From JAJCYX01 sp965243825 (GTDB lineage Bacteria > Chloroflexota > Dehalococcoidia > Lucifugimonadales > Lucifugimonadaceae): a stretch of 64,000 nt of DNA. The number at the start of each line of letters is the position of its first letter. Within the stretch, counting starts at the first letter, position 1. The stretch covers positions 2,356,001-2,420,000 of the forward strand of contig CBDEVT010000001.1 in assembly GCA_965243825.1 (NCBI GenBank). The letters run 5' to 3'. The notes beneath the pieces were generated by a model. That model did no database searches, was not told where the DNA came from, and saw nothing but the letters and a program-made list of their open reading frames with translations. A program made the translations under genes and the position numbers. Positions 48,439-58,012 of this stretch are shown here, in pieces.

Positions 48439-50061
48439 TCAGTCGGCAAGTTGCTTCGATCTTGATCTCTGCTCGTTCTTGCGTTCCGATTCGAGACGCT
48501 CAAGACCGTATTCGTTGTGGTCCACATAGCTCATGGCATCGGCAATTGCGCCATGTCCTGCCCGTTCACGGATAAGCCGGTGCATCTCCTGGCAAATGCG
48601 CCTGTAATCGGCATGACCCTGCCGGTCGGTGCGTAGCTCGATGAGGTGGAAAGCCTCGCGAACGTTGAGGTGCATGTAGTACCGCAGTCTGAAGGCGAAC
48701 GGGACCGCGTATTGCGCCACGTCCGGCCCGAACGCATCGGTTAGCTTTCCATGCAGATCAGTCATGCGGGCCATCGCCTCATTCCAGGTATCGGAAAGGC
48801 CGTTTTCTTCGACGGCCTCGGGTACCGAGTATCCGAACTGCGGTGATAGTCGTTGCCAGTCTATTGTCAGCATTCGATGCCGCTGGAGATCCCGGAAGCT
48901 GCCGAAATCGGACAGAATGTCGAAACGATAGAAGGATCGCTCGAATGCTCGTCCAGGCATGTGTCTGCGATTGGACCGGCTCCCAACGTATGCGGTGAGG
49001 ATACGTTGGCACTCGTCCCCTGACATACGCTCTCCTATCTCGAGCAGCTGGCTGTCCGGCAGCTCAGAAAACTCGTACAGCGCAGCGGCAGCAAGCCGCT
49101 TCTCAGCATCGGGTTCCCACTCTGTGAGTTGTACTTCAGGAACATCCTTCGGCTCTGCGTCCAACCTGCCTGCAATGTCTTCCATCTCGTTGCGAATGTG
49201 TGAGAAGTAGTCGCTCCAGACGCCGCCGCGGTCCGGCATATCTACCCTGCGAACGAAAGACGGTATGACATGCCGCAGTTCAGCAAGCATCATGTCAGCG
49301 TAGTTTCGGGCTTCCTCCAACGGATGAGCTCGCATGCGAATCAGCATCGATTCATACGCCTGTCCTGTGGCGAAGATGCCCAGGTTGGACGTTGTAGATG
49401 CTGGCAGCAGTCCACGCGCTGCATCACAGGCTTTAGCCCGTATGCTGCTTCTCCAGACGCCTGCTGAATCTCCCGGCTGTCTCGGAAACCGTTGTTCGAA
49501 GTGAACCTTGCAGGCCTGGACCACCTGTGAATACGTCTCGAACTGGCGGTCCATCTCAGCGATGTACTCTTTTTCGAGGGCCGATCCCTTCACTTCAGGT
49601 GGTGTCAGATACCTGTAGGAATCCCCAAGCTTCTGGTCGTAGTAGATGTAACGCGTGCTCTGTTCGAGGTACGCCGCTATCCGGCCCCGCTCAAGTATTT
49701 TCGTCAACAGGTTTGAAGATTGCTCACATGCCAGGTGGGCTCCCCCGAGCTGTGCTACAGAGTCGTCTCCATAGCCAGAAAACACTCGTTCGTAAAGCTT
49801 TTCGGCCTTCTCCAGTTTCAGGGAGGAATCCTCTTCGCCGAGCGAGTCAGCTATGGCCGAGATACCGGTTTCTGGCTCGTCATAGAACTCATCGAGGAAC
49901 AGTCGGCGGAGCGATTTCGGAGTCCGACTGTAGCGTGCGAACAGAGCGCCTTTCACGACTTCAGGCAGGTTAATGAGTGCGAAAACCGGCCTGTCTGTGT
50001 TGGAAAAAAAACGGTTCAGGACGGTCTGTTCGGATGGCGAGAAATCTTCCTTGAAATACAT
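48439..50061 (-). CDS. ThyX-like protein with two tandem thymidylate-synthase-complementing domains
   Basis: About 540 residues from the ATG at 50061 (MYFKEDFSPSEQTVLNRFFS). Both halves look ThyX-like. In the first, DDSVAQLGGAHLACEQSSNLL leads to ERGRIAAYLEQSTRYIYYD, a relative of the RHRxxSxNExSxRY motif. In the second, FGSFRDLQRHRMLTIDWQRLSPQFGYSVP has RHR but then departs from it. Canonical ThyX is about 220-250 residues, so this is a duplicated/fused, motif-degenerate variant. FAD-dependent dTMP synthesis is the usual annotation but activity is doubtful; a radical departure in function is possible. No thyA is seen in the window. Confidence 0.8.
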   Translation of the reverse strand: MYFKEDFSPSEQTVLNRFFSNTDRPVFALINLPEVVKGALFARYSRTPKSLRRLFLDEFYDEPETGISAIADSLGEEDSSLKLEKAEKLYERVFSGYGDDSVAQLGGAHLACEQSSNLLTKILERGRIAAYLEQSTRYIYYDQKLGDSYRYLTPPEVKGSALEKEYIAEMDRQFETYSQVVQACKVHFEQRFPRQPGDSAGVWRSSIRAKACDAARGLLPASTTSNLGIFATGQAYESMLIRMRAHPLEEARNYADMMLAELRHVIPSFVRRVDMPDRGGVWSDYFSHIRNEMEDIAGRLDAEPKDVPEVQLTEWEPDAEKRLAAAALYEFSELPDSQLLEIGERMSGDECQRILTAYVGSRSNRRHMPGRAFERSFYRFDILSDFGSFRDLQRHRMLTIDWQRLSPQFGYSVPEAVEENGLSDTWNEAMARMTDLHGKLTDAFGPDVAQYAVPFAFRLRYYMHLNVREAFHLIELRTDRQGHADYRRICQEMHRLIRERAGHGAIADAMSYVDHNEYGLERLESERKNEQRSRSKQLAD

Positions 50062-50282
50062 GGCCTGGATTGTATCTGTTGAACGGCCCATGGATGGGCC
50101 TGCTGTCGCTCTTTTCGAAACTCGTCCCAATAAGCTGTGAGACCCCGACCTGCTGCCAATGGGTGACTCCCCGCATGTGCGTGCGCGTGAAGCATCGTTC
50201 AATTTCGAGAGACGCCCGCGATCTGTGACTCGGAGAAGTCTTGCTAGATTGCTCGGCTCATTTTTGACACTCCCTTCGAACG

Positions 50283-52124
50283 ATGGTTCAACTGCCTATG
50301 CGTCAGCCTCCTGGCAAGCCGTTGGTCCAAACTGCGTCTACTCACGTACTCGCTCTACTGGCTGTTTTTGCTCTCGGCTTCCTCACCGTTTACCGATCGT
50401 TCGAAGAGTTCGGCTTCTACGCTGACGACTGGGTACACGTACAGCAGATTGCGCAGCTGGGACATATCGAGACATCCGGTAGTGCATATCCACTCCGAGC
50501 AGCGCTGACGGAGTTGGTTTTCGAGGTCGTAGGCCTTACGCCAGCCACTGGATACTGGCTACTTGCCGGGATGTTGCTTGCTTCAGCCCTGTGCGTTTAC
50601 TGGATGCTGAACGTACTTTTCCCCCGCCGAAGGGCACTCGTGATCCTCACGACGACGTTCTACGTTCTGTACCCCGGAGATCTCTCCAGAACATTGATAA
50701 CCGAAGGTCTGACAGGCGGTCGGTTCACCGTGCTTCTGGCCTTACTGTGTTTGGCCTTGTTGTTTACGGGATTCAGACTTCGAAACCGGACCCGCTGGGC
50801 GTTTCGGAGTCTTTTCATAGCTTCACAACTCGTCTACCTGTTCAGTCTGTTGCTTCATGATGTACAGGCGCTTCTTATCCCTGCAATGGCATTCGCCGGT
50901 ACGGCCTGGATTTTGACTTCAGATCGTGGACTTGTACATCGAAGCACCACAAGAGAGACTCTCCGAGACGCATCAATAACAGCAACGCCGTACTTAACGG
51001 TGTTTACGGGAGTCATACTGTGGCGAGCGGTGCTTGTCGCAACCGGAGGACAGGACGGATTACTTACCGATAGTGACCTGTCGCCGGTGCATCTGGTCCA
51101 GCAAGCTACGGGTCTTCTGTACCTCAACTTTCTGGGGCAACCTTTCAAGGTGCTGTTTGAGTCGCTTGCCTTCCTAGGCGAAATTCCGATAGTGGTCATC
51201 GCGGTGGCGGTAGTTGCGGCCCTGGTGATCGTGGCTATAACGATCATGTCTCCCAGGCCGGTTAACAGCGTTAGGGCTAAAGGCATTTCAATGGCCACGA
51301 AGCCGTTGACCGCTGATGCGCGTTTCTATCGCAACCTGGCACTTGGGAGTCTTGCGCTGACCGTTGTCGCGTACCTGGTTCTGCTGCCGCATGGCCAACC
51401 GGTTTCTACCGGTGGTTTCGACGGTCCGTTTGTGTCGCGGCTCAATGCAGCAGTTGCATTCCCCGTCGTTCTGACCGCTGTCGCGAGTGGAATGTTTCTA
51501 TGGAGCTGGTTGATATCAGCGTGGCACCACCAACACTCAAGAATCAGCATCACGGCTGGACTGGGCGTTACTGCTTCGCTGGTGCTGCTTGTTTCGTTCC
51601 ATGGCATTGTCCAGCGTGACTATTCAGAAGCGTGGAATCTTCAGCAGCAATACGCGAATCAGGTCGTTCGGTTAATGCCGAAGCCGGAATCGGGATCACA
51701 TTTGCACATTGTTGGTGTGGAGTCCAGGCATGGAGCTTCATACGTCTTCACCGAATCGACCGAGCAGATGTTGCAACTCGCCTATGATGATCCGACGATT
51801 ACTGTCTCGTTTTCGACAGGCGAAGGCGACGGATACGTGTTTGCGCGCACCGGTCTGTACCTCGAAAACGAGTTCGTCGCACCGGCAGAACAGGTTTGGC
51901 GTCTCACTCTTAAACCCGATACGTGTCAGAGCGCCTGGGAACCTGATTGTCCTCGATTGGTGGCGCTGGCACCAGACGGCAAACTTGTGACTTTGAGCGG
52001 AGGCGTATCGGAAGAGTCTCCTGTGCTGGACCTGCTTGAAATTGATCAGACGGAGTTCGTAGCACCTGAGATCGGAAGCAATCAAAGGTTCTCGGCCCCT
52101 GCTGAACCGCCTCACGTTCCTTAG
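50283..52124 (+). CDS. Polytopic membrane protein, GT-C glycosyltransferase-like
   Basis: A 613-residue protein with about 11-12 hydrophobic helices in the first 460 residues and a soluble C-terminal domain of about 150 residues. The first extracytoplasmic loop carries FGFYADDWVHVQQIA, the Asp-Asp-Trp type motif of GT-C enzymes (mannosyl- or arabinosyltransferase type), which use lipid-linked sugars. It is otherwise unassigned. Its stop codon shares bases with the convergent E2 gene (52121-52124). The upstream 80 bases hold no other gene. Confidence 0.7.
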   Translation: MVQLPMRQPPGKPLVQTASTHVLALLAVFALGFLTVYRSFEEFGFYADDWVHVQQIAQLGHIETSGSAYPLRAALTELVFEVVGLTPATGYWLLAGMLLASALCVYWMLNVLFPRRRALVILTTTFYVLYPGDLSRTLITEGLTGGRFTVLLALLCLALLFTGFRLRNRTRWAFRSLFIASQLVYLFSLLLHDVQALLIPAMAFAGTAWILTSDRGLVHRSTTRETLRDASITATPYLTVFTGVILWRAVLVATGGQDGLLTDSDLSPVHLVQQATGLLYLNFLGQPFKVLFESLAFLGEIPIVVIAVAVVAALVIVAITIMSPRPVNSVRAKGISMATKPLTADARFYRNLALGSLALTVVAYLVLLPHGQPVSTGGFDGPFVSRLNAAVAFPVVLTAVASGMFLWSWLISAWHHQHSRISITAGLGVTASLVLLVSFHGIVQRDYSEAWNLQQQYANQVVRLMPKPESGSHLHIVGVESRHGASYVFTESTEQMLQLAYDDPTITVSFSTGEGDGYVFARTGLYLENEFVAPAEQVWRLTLKPDTCQSAWEPDCPRLVALAPDGKLVTLSGGVSEESPVLDLLEIDQTEFVAPEIGSNQRFSAPAEPPHVP

Positions 52125-53410
52125 ACGATCAGGCGCGTCGGATTCTCAAGGTTCTTCTGGACCTCGCCAAGGAAAATAGCTGCTTCGGCACCATCTCCAA
52201 CTCTATGGTCTGCCGAGATGGTGGCGTTCATCATCTGGCGAACGACAATCTCGTCTTTGCGTACGACTGGCGTCGGTTTGACGGCTCCGACTGCGATAAT
52301 GCCGGACTGTGGCGGCACGATTATCGCTGCAAACACGTCTGTGCCGAACATGCCGAGGTTCGAGGTGCCGAATGTGCCCTTGGTGAGTTCATCCTGTGTC
52401 AGAGTGCCACCGTCACCACGAGCACGCTTGCCCAGGTCCTTAGCTGCCCGAGAGATCTCAACTAGAGACATGCGCTGTGCACCCATGATCGCTGGAACGA
52501 TCAGGCCCTGATCGAGTGCGATGGCGATGCCGATATTGACGTCGGAATGGCCTTCGAGCTTGTCGTCGGCGAAGAACGAGTTCCACTTAGGGATCTTGAT
52601 CAATGCATTGACGATTGCCTTCAGAATCAGGTCATTCACAGAGACCTTGTCGCCATGCTCCGCCAGCGCTTCGTTGAGCTGGGCGCGGAACTTCATAGCA
52701 TCGGTCATGTCAACGGCGTGCGTCACGTAGTAGTGCGGTGCTTCAGTCTTGCTCCTGACCGTGACACGAGCGATAGCCTTACGCATGTTGGTAAGTGCAA
52801 TATCTGAGCCGTCCACTTCCCGGTTCACCGTTTGTGGCATCACCTGTGCGAACGCAGGTGAAGGCCTGAATCCGAGAACATCGTCACGAGTTACTCGGCC
52901 ACCGGGGCCCGTGCCGGTGATCTGGGCAATGTCGAAGCCCTTTTCAGTTGCGAGTCTTCTAGCAATTGGGGAAGCCTTAACGCGGCCTGCGCCGTTCGTA
53001 GATACAGGTGCAGGAGCTGCGGCTACAGGCTGTGGTTCCGGTGTTTTCTCAGGAGCTGGCTCAGGTGTGACGGCGGCTGCGGGCGCGGCTGCCTGAGTTT
53101 CTTCCTGCTTTTCCTCGGCTTTCGCTGGTGCGGGTTCCGATTTTGCCTGAGCCGCAGTTTCCGGAACCTCTTCATCGGCACCACCGATGTAGGCGATCAC
53201 CTGGCCGACCTGAACAAGGTCACCTTCTGACGCTACGAGCTTCCTGAGAAGCCCTTCGCTGTAAGCTTCCATTTCCACGACGGTCTTGTCTGTCTCAATC
53301 TCGGCAAGCTTGTCCCCACGCTTGATTTCGTCACCTTCGGACTTAAGCCACTTAACGATTGTCCCTTCGGTCATGTCGGCACCCATTGAGGGCATGGTGA
53401 CTTCGTTCAT
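52121..53410 (-). CDS. Dihydrolipoamide acyltransferase (E2) of a 2-oxoacid dehydrogenase complex
   Basis: About 429 residues from the ATG at 53410. Domain order: lipoyl domain (residues 1-75, lipoyl lysine in EIETDKTVVEMEA), a Pro/Ala/Glu-rich linker (76-150), an E3-binding domain (VKASPIARRLATEKGFDIAQITGTGPGGRVTRDDV, about 150-190), and a catalytic domain ending ISADHRVGDGAEAAIFLGEVQ with the active His and Asp. It forms the core of pyruvate, 2-oxoglutarate or branched-chain dehydrogenase. No E1 or E3 genes are next to it, which is unusual because they are normally clustered. Which complex it serves cannot be decided here. Confidence 0.93.
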   Translation of the reverse strand: MNEVTMPSMGADMTEGTIVKWLKSEGDEIKRGDKLAEIETDKTVVEMEAYSEGLLRKLVASEGDLVQVGQVIAYIGGADEEVPETAAQAKSEPAPAKAEEKQEETQAAAPAAAVTPEPAPEKTPEPQPVAAAPAPVSTNGAGRVKASPIARRLATEKGFDIAQITGTGPGGRVTRDDVLGFRPSPAFAQVMPQTVNREVDGSDIALTNMRKAIARVTVRSKTEAPHYYVTHAVDMTDAMKFRAQLNEALAEHGDKVSVNDLILKAIVNALIKIPKWNSFFADDKLEGHSDVNIGIAIALDQGLIVPAIMGAQRMSLVEISRAAKDLGKRARGDGGTLTQDELTKGTFGTSNLGMFGTDVFAAIIVPPQSGIIAVGAVKPTPVVRKDEIVVRQMMNATISADHRVGDGAEAAIFLGEVQKNLENPTRLIV

Positions 53411-53605
53411 CGCCGCGGTATCTCCCGGAAAGCTAAATGCTCGCGGACCCAATCGTGGCCCACGGGTGGAAATTCGAGATTAGAGGGTACTAGAAATTGC
53501 CGGGTGGCGGCGAGTTGAAAATGTGACCACCAAGGACGCTCCGGGGTCAAATAGCTAGAATTGAGTTGTCTGGTTGTACCCGTCACTATCGGTAGGGGTG
53601 ATCGA

Positions 53606-54529
53606 TTGCACGTACTTGTCACAGGGTCGAACGGCTTCGTCGGGGGCGTGCTGGTTAACTCTCTGGTCCGTGATGGTCACAGGGTCACAACTCTAGTCAG
53701 GGGCGAAGCTCCACCGGTGAGGCAGATCAATCGCATGCGGTGGGACCCTGGCGCAGAAACGCTTGATCTTTCGACCGTTGGCAACGTTGATGCTGTTGTT
53801 CACCTCGCTGGCGTCGGGATAGCGTCCAAACGGTGGAGCGCCCAGCACAAGGCTGCAATTCGAAACAGCAGGGTGCAAGGCACCAGGTTACTCGCGAAGT
53901 CCCTTGCTGCATTGACCTCGAAGCCTCGCGTCATGATCGCCGCTTCTGCGATGGGTTACTACGGGGACCGTGGTGACGAAGTGTTGACCGAAGCAAGTGG
54001 TCCTGGTGAAGGCTTCCTGGCCGATGTTGGGTTCGAGTGGGAGCGTTCTGCCAATCCGGCGCGTGAAGCGGGGATTCGAGTGGTCCATGCGCGGTTTGGG
54101 AATGTTCTGGGCCGCGATGGTGGCATGGTGCCACGATTGAAGATTCCGTACCTCACGGGATTCGGCGGTCCCATCGGCTCCGGCCAACAGTGGTGGCCGT
54201 GGATCGCGGTAGAAGACGCAGCGCGGGCGATACGCTTCGCGATCGACACGGCGGAGATTGTCGGACCGGTTAACGTTTCCGCTCCGGGTATTACACGGCA
54301 AAAACAGTTTGCAAAGGAATTTGCGGGCGCACTCCACCGCCCGTCGTTCATGCCGCTGCCAGGCTGGGCCGCGAAGCTGTTCATCGGCGGATTGGCGGAA
54401 GAGCTACTTTCAAGCAAGCGCATGAAGCCGCAGGTCTTCGAAGACAACGGCTTCGAGTGGCTCGGTCCGGACCTGCAAACCGTCTTCCACCACATCTTCC
54501 GCTCTCCGTCAGAGAGCGAGTGGCGGTAG
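53606..54529 (+). CDS. TIGR01777-type NAD-dependent epimerase (YfcH-like)
   Basis: About 307 residues from a TTG at 53606, preceded by AGGGGTGA. HVLVTGSNGFVGGVLVNSLVRDGHRVTTLVR is the Rossmann motif; DAVVHLAGVGIASKRWSAQHKAAIRNSRVQGTRLLAKSL and MIAASAMGYYGDRGDEVLTEASGPGEGFLADVGFEWERSA are the TIGR01777 family marks, with LPGWAAKLFIGGLAEELLSSKRMKPQVFEDNGFEW at the C-terminus. The related E. coli YfcH is uncharacterised. An upstream start at 53561 would lengthen the protein by 15 residues but lacks the ribosome-binding site. It is a single gene. Confidence 0.88.
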   Translation: MHVLVTGSNGFVGGVLVNSLVRDGHRVTTLVRGEAPPVRQINRMRWDPGAETLDLSTVGNVDAVVHLAGVGIASKRWSAQHKAAIRNSRVQGTRLLAKSLAALTSKPRVMIAASAMGYYGDRGDEVLTEASGPGEGFLADVGFEWERSANPAREAGIRVVHARFGNVLGRDGGMVPRLKIPYLTGFGGPIGSGQQWWPWIAVEDAARAIRFAIDTAEIVGPVNVSAPGITRQKQFAKEFAGALHRPSFMPLPGWAAKLFIGGLAEELLSSKRMKPQVFEDNGFEWLGPDLQTVFHHIFRSPSESEWR

Positions 54530-54588
54530 GTTAGTTCGGTTTCTGTAGCTGACTTTCCATGGCCGAACTTAGCCGACACACCTGGCAC

Positions 54589-55068
54589 TCAGTTTTCTGA
54601 CCAAAATGAAAGCTGTGGCAATCTAGAATCATCACCGGGGTCGAGTGAGACGTTGAAACTCCTTTCCGGAAATGAGTCGTGCAGGCAGTATTGCCATGTC
54701 TTGGCCATTACTTCAGAAAGCTCATCGAGCACTCGATACTCAAGCGCATCAGGCAGACCGTCATGAGTCATCACGTGCAGGTCTTCGAAATTTAGATTAT
54801 TCAATACGGTTTCGATTCTGCGCTGATCACCGTCTACTGCATCCCACCAGTGCTTAAAATGCGCCTCGCTGTAATTCTCCTTGAGAAGAACGCAGCCTTG
54901 GACCTCGACAAACTCCGGCCAAAACCAGTGTGATAGGGCAATCAGCCCCGTTAGGCCCGAATCCATCAAGGCCCAATGAACAGGACTTGGTTCAACGTGA
55001 GGGTTTCTTTCAGCCCACCTCTGAAAACGCGGGAGTTCCAGCAGATCGAGTCGTCTTGTCGCTGCCAT
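54589..55068 (-). CDS. Hypothetical protein, 159 residues
   Basis: A protein I do not recognise. It is soluble, rich in Trp, His and Leu: RLDLLELPRFQRWAERNPHVEPSPVHWALMDSGLTGLIALSHWFWPEFVEVQGCVLLKENYSEAHFKHWWDAVDGDQRRIETVLN, then VMTHDGLPDALEYRVLDELSEVMAKTWQYCLHDSFPERSFNVSL. A helical N-terminal half and the predicted strands in the second half suggest a compact domain. It lies 24 bases upstream of the aconitase stop on the same strand and 59 bases from the convergent epimerase; it follows aconitase in transcription. Confidence 0.65.
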   Translation of the reverse strand: MAATRRLDLLELPRFQRWAERNPHVEPSPVHWALMDSGLTGLIALSHWFWPEFVEVQGCVLLKENYSEAHFKHWWDAVDGDQRRIETVLNNLNFEDLHVMTHDGLPDALEYRVLDELSEVMAKTWQYCLHDSFPERSFNVSLDPGDDSRLPQLSFWSEN

Positions 55069-55092
55069 GGCATCTCCCGTGTCTAAGGCTGG

Positions 55093-57774
55093 TTAACTCG
55101 TCCCCATCATGTCTCGGAGGACGTAAGGCAATAGACCGCCGTGGCGGTAGTACTCTGCCTCGATCCCGGTGTCAACGCGTGACTTCACCTTGAAGGTCGT
55201 CTCTTTGCCGTCGTCACTGCGGGCAATCACCGTCATCTCGGCACCAGGCTCGACCTTCTCCTCGACACCCGGGATGTCGAAACTCTCCTTGCCAGTTAGC
55301 CCGAGTGATTGCGCTGATTCACCCGGCATGAACTGCAGCGGAATCACACCCATACCGATCAGGTTTGAGCGATGAATACGCTCGAAACTCTCGGCTATCA
55401 CGGCTCTCACGCCGAGCAACATCGGCCCTTTTGCCGCCCAGTCTCGAGAACTACCGGTGCCGTACTCCTTGCCAGCAAGAACCAGAAGCGGTGTGTCCTC
55501 TTCCTTGTACTTCGTCGAGGCGTCGAAAATACGCATCACTTCGCCGTCAGGAAGATGCTGTGTCCAGTCACCTTCGTGTTCCGGTGCCAGCATGTTTCGA
55601 AGCCTGATGTTGCCGAATGTGCCGCGCTCCATCACGAGGTGGTTACCGCGCCTTGATCCGTATGAGTTGAACTCTCTTCTCGGCACGTCGGAACTCACTA
55701 GAAACTGTCCAGAGGGAGCCGAAGGCGGGATCGAGCCAGCAGGTGAAATGTGGTCTGTTGTGACCGAGTCACCAACCATGACCAACACTCGTCCATTAGC
55801 GATTTCGCCACGTGACTTCGGAGTCTGGGTGAACCCCTCAAAGTAAGGAGGCTTCTGGATGTAAGTCGAGCCGGGGTCCCAGCCGAACTGCTCGCCTGTT
55901 GGAGCATCCAGTTCCCGCCACTTATCAGGACCGACGAAAGCCTCGCCGTACTGCTCCCGGAACATGTCCGCAGTCACTGAGTTAGCAACGGTGTCAGCAA
56001 TCTCCTGCTGTGTAGGCCAGATGTCCTTCAGGTAGACGTCAGAGCCATCGCTGCCCTTGCCAAGCGAATCGTTAGCAAGATCAATGTCGACGTTGCCTGC
56101 AAGTGCGTAAGCGACTACGAGCATCGGAGAAGCCAGGTAGTTTGCCTTCACCTGCGGGTGTACTCGACCTTCAAAGTTCCTGTTGCCGGAGAGAACGGCA
56201 GCTGCAACCAGGTCGTGATCGGTTATGGCGTCGGCAACCGGCTGTGGAAGCGGACCAGAGTTACCGATACATGTCGTGCAGCCATATCCGACCGTCTGGA
56301 AACCGAGAGCATCGAGGTCGTCGTCGAGTCCTGCGGCTTCAAGGTAACGGGTGACCACAGTTGAGCCGGGAGCCATAGAGCTTTTTACCCAGGGCTTTCG
56401 AGTCAGACCCTTTTCACGGGCTTTCTTGGCCACAAGTCCAGCACCGAGCATGACGTAGGGGTTTGAAGTGTTGGTACAACTCGTTATCGCTGCAATGACG
56501 ACAGAACCGTCGCCAACGTCGCCTTTCTCACCGTCAACTTCTATGGCGACGTCGCCGTCTGAACCTGAGCCATTCGGGAAGAAAGTCTGGAAGTTCTCGG
56601 CTACGTCCGGAAGTGACACACGGTCTTGCGGTCGCTTCGGCCCGGCCATACTTGGAACCACGTCGCCAAGGTCGAATTCGACACTTGTCGTGTACTCGGG
56701 CGCATCGTCCGGTGTCACAAACAGGTCGTTTGCCTTCGTGTAGGTCTCAACAAGCTCGACCAGCTTCTCTTCACGCCCGGTGTCTCGCAGGTACTTCAGG
56801 GTCTGGTCGTCGACCGGGAAGAATCCGCAGGTCGCACCATATTCGGGAGACATATTGCCAATAGTGGCGCGATCGGCGAGGGGTAGTGCGGTGAGTCCGG
56901 GTCCATAGAACTCGACAAATTTTTCGACGACTCCAACGCCGCGCAGCATCTCTGTGATGGCGAGTACGAGGTCGGTAGCAGTCGCGCCTTCCGGAAGGGA
57001 ACCGCTCAGTCGCACCCCAACAACTTCAGGGACAAGCATGTAATAAGGCTGTCCAAGCATGACCGCCTCGGCCTCGATTCCGCCCACACCCCAGCCAAGT
57101 ACACCGAGACCATCGATCATGGTCGTGTGAGAGTCCGTTCCTATACAGGTGTCGGGGTAGGCGACCGGCCCATGATCAGTCTGGTCGGTCAGCACCCCCG
57201 GCGCGAGGAATTCGAGGTTCACCTGGTGGACGATTCCCGTGCCAGGAGGGACAACACGCATGTTGTTGAAGGCGCCTTGAGACCACTTAAGAAGCTGGTA
57301 GCGTTCGGTGTTGCGCTCGAACTCCCGTTCGATGTTCATCGCCAGAGCGCCCTGGGACGCAAAGTAGTCAACCTGTACGGAGTGGTCGATCACCATATCT
57401 GATCGGACGATCGGGTTAATCAGCGAAGCGTCGTGCCCTGCCTCTGCCACTGCATCACGCATCGCCGCCAGGTCGACTACGACAGGAACGCCTGTGAAGT
57501 CCTGAAGCACCACGCGACCCGGCATGTACGGGAATTCGGTGGCAGGCTTGTGGTCAGGGCGCCAGGACGCAACCAGTTTCAGGTGTTCCTCGGTGGCAGG
57601 ACCGCCATCGGAGTTACGCAGGGCATTTTCGAGTAAGACGCGAATCGTGAACGGGGTCTTTGAAATGTCTATCAGACCGGCATCTTCGAGAGCCTTGAGC
57701 GAGTAGTAGTTGAACTCGCCCTCTGAAGTGCTGAAGGTCTTGCGAGCGTTAAACGGGTTACTGCCTGTCGTCAT
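55093..57774 (-). CDS. acnA: Aconitate hydratase AcnA
   Basis: An 893-residue aconitase of the AcnA/IRP1 type. The three [4Fe-4S] ligands are in VIAAITSCTNTSNPYVM (near residue 430) and GYGCTTCIGNSGPL (near 500). Substrate-binding residues are in FTGVPVVVDLAAMRDAV, GTDSHTTMIDGLGVLGWGVGGIEAEA and, in the C-terminal swivel domain, VLAGKEYGTGSSRDWAAKGP. It interconverts citrate and isocitrate in the TCA cycle. It is the first of a pair with the small hypothetical gene downstream. The start is an ATG at 57774, with no strong ribosome-binding site seen. Confidence 0.96.
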   Translation of the reverse strand: MTTGSNPFNARKTFSTSEGEFNYYSLKALEDAGLIDISKTPFTIRVLLENALRNSDGGPATEEHLKLVASWRPDHKPATEFPYMPGRVVLQDFTGVPVVVDLAAMRDAVAEAGHDASLINPIVRSDMVIDHSVQVDYFASQGALAMNIEREFERNTERYQLLKWSQGAFNNMRVVPPGTGIVHQVNLEFLAPGVLTDQTDHGPVAYPDTCIGTDSHTTMIDGLGVLGWGVGGIEAEAVMLGQPYYMLVPEVVGVRLSGSLPEGATATDLVLAITEMLRGVGVVEKFVEFYGPGLTALPLADRATIGNMSPEYGATCGFFPVDDQTLKYLRDTGREEKLVELVETYTKANDLFVTPDDAPEYTTSVEFDLGDVVPSMAGPKRPQDRVSLPDVAENFQTFFPNGSGSDGDVAIEVDGEKGDVGDGSVVIAAITSCTNTSNPYVMLGAGLVAKKAREKGLTRKPWVKSSMAPGSTVVTRYLEAAGLDDDLDALGFQTVGYGCTTCIGNSGPLPQPVADAITDHDLVAAAVLSGNRNFEGRVHPQVKANYLASPMLVVAYALAGNVDIDLANDSLGKGSDGSDVYLKDIWPTQQEIADTVANSVTADMFREQYGEAFVGPDKWRELDAPTGEQFGWDPGSTYIQKPPYFEGFTQTPKSRGEIANGRVLVMVGDSVTTDHISPAGSIPPSAPSGQFLVSSDVPRREFNSYGSRRGNHLVMERGTFGNIRLRNMLAPEHEGDWTQHLPDGEVMRIFDASTKYKEEDTPLLVLAGKEYGTGSSRDWAAKGPMLLGVRAVIAESFERIHRSNLIGMGVIPLQFMPGESAQSLGLTGKESFDIPGVEEKVEPGAEMTVIARSDDGKETTFKVKSRVDTGIEAEYYRHGGLLPYVLRDMMGTS

Positions 57775-58012
57775 TTAGGCCTCAATCTGGTCTGTACTGC
57801 GATGTATCCAACGTTCCCCAGACGTGCAGGAATCTCGCCAGAAAGCAATCGCATGAAGGTGTAGTACAGATCACTTTATCAATCGGTCTTAACTCCCGCA
57901 CGGGCCATGTAACATCATCGACTCCAGACGGCTAGCAGCCAGACATCAGTTCCGCGACCCTCGGGAGAGGGCATCGACCCAGAGACCGGGGAGCCAAGCA
58001 ATCCAGCAGCAG

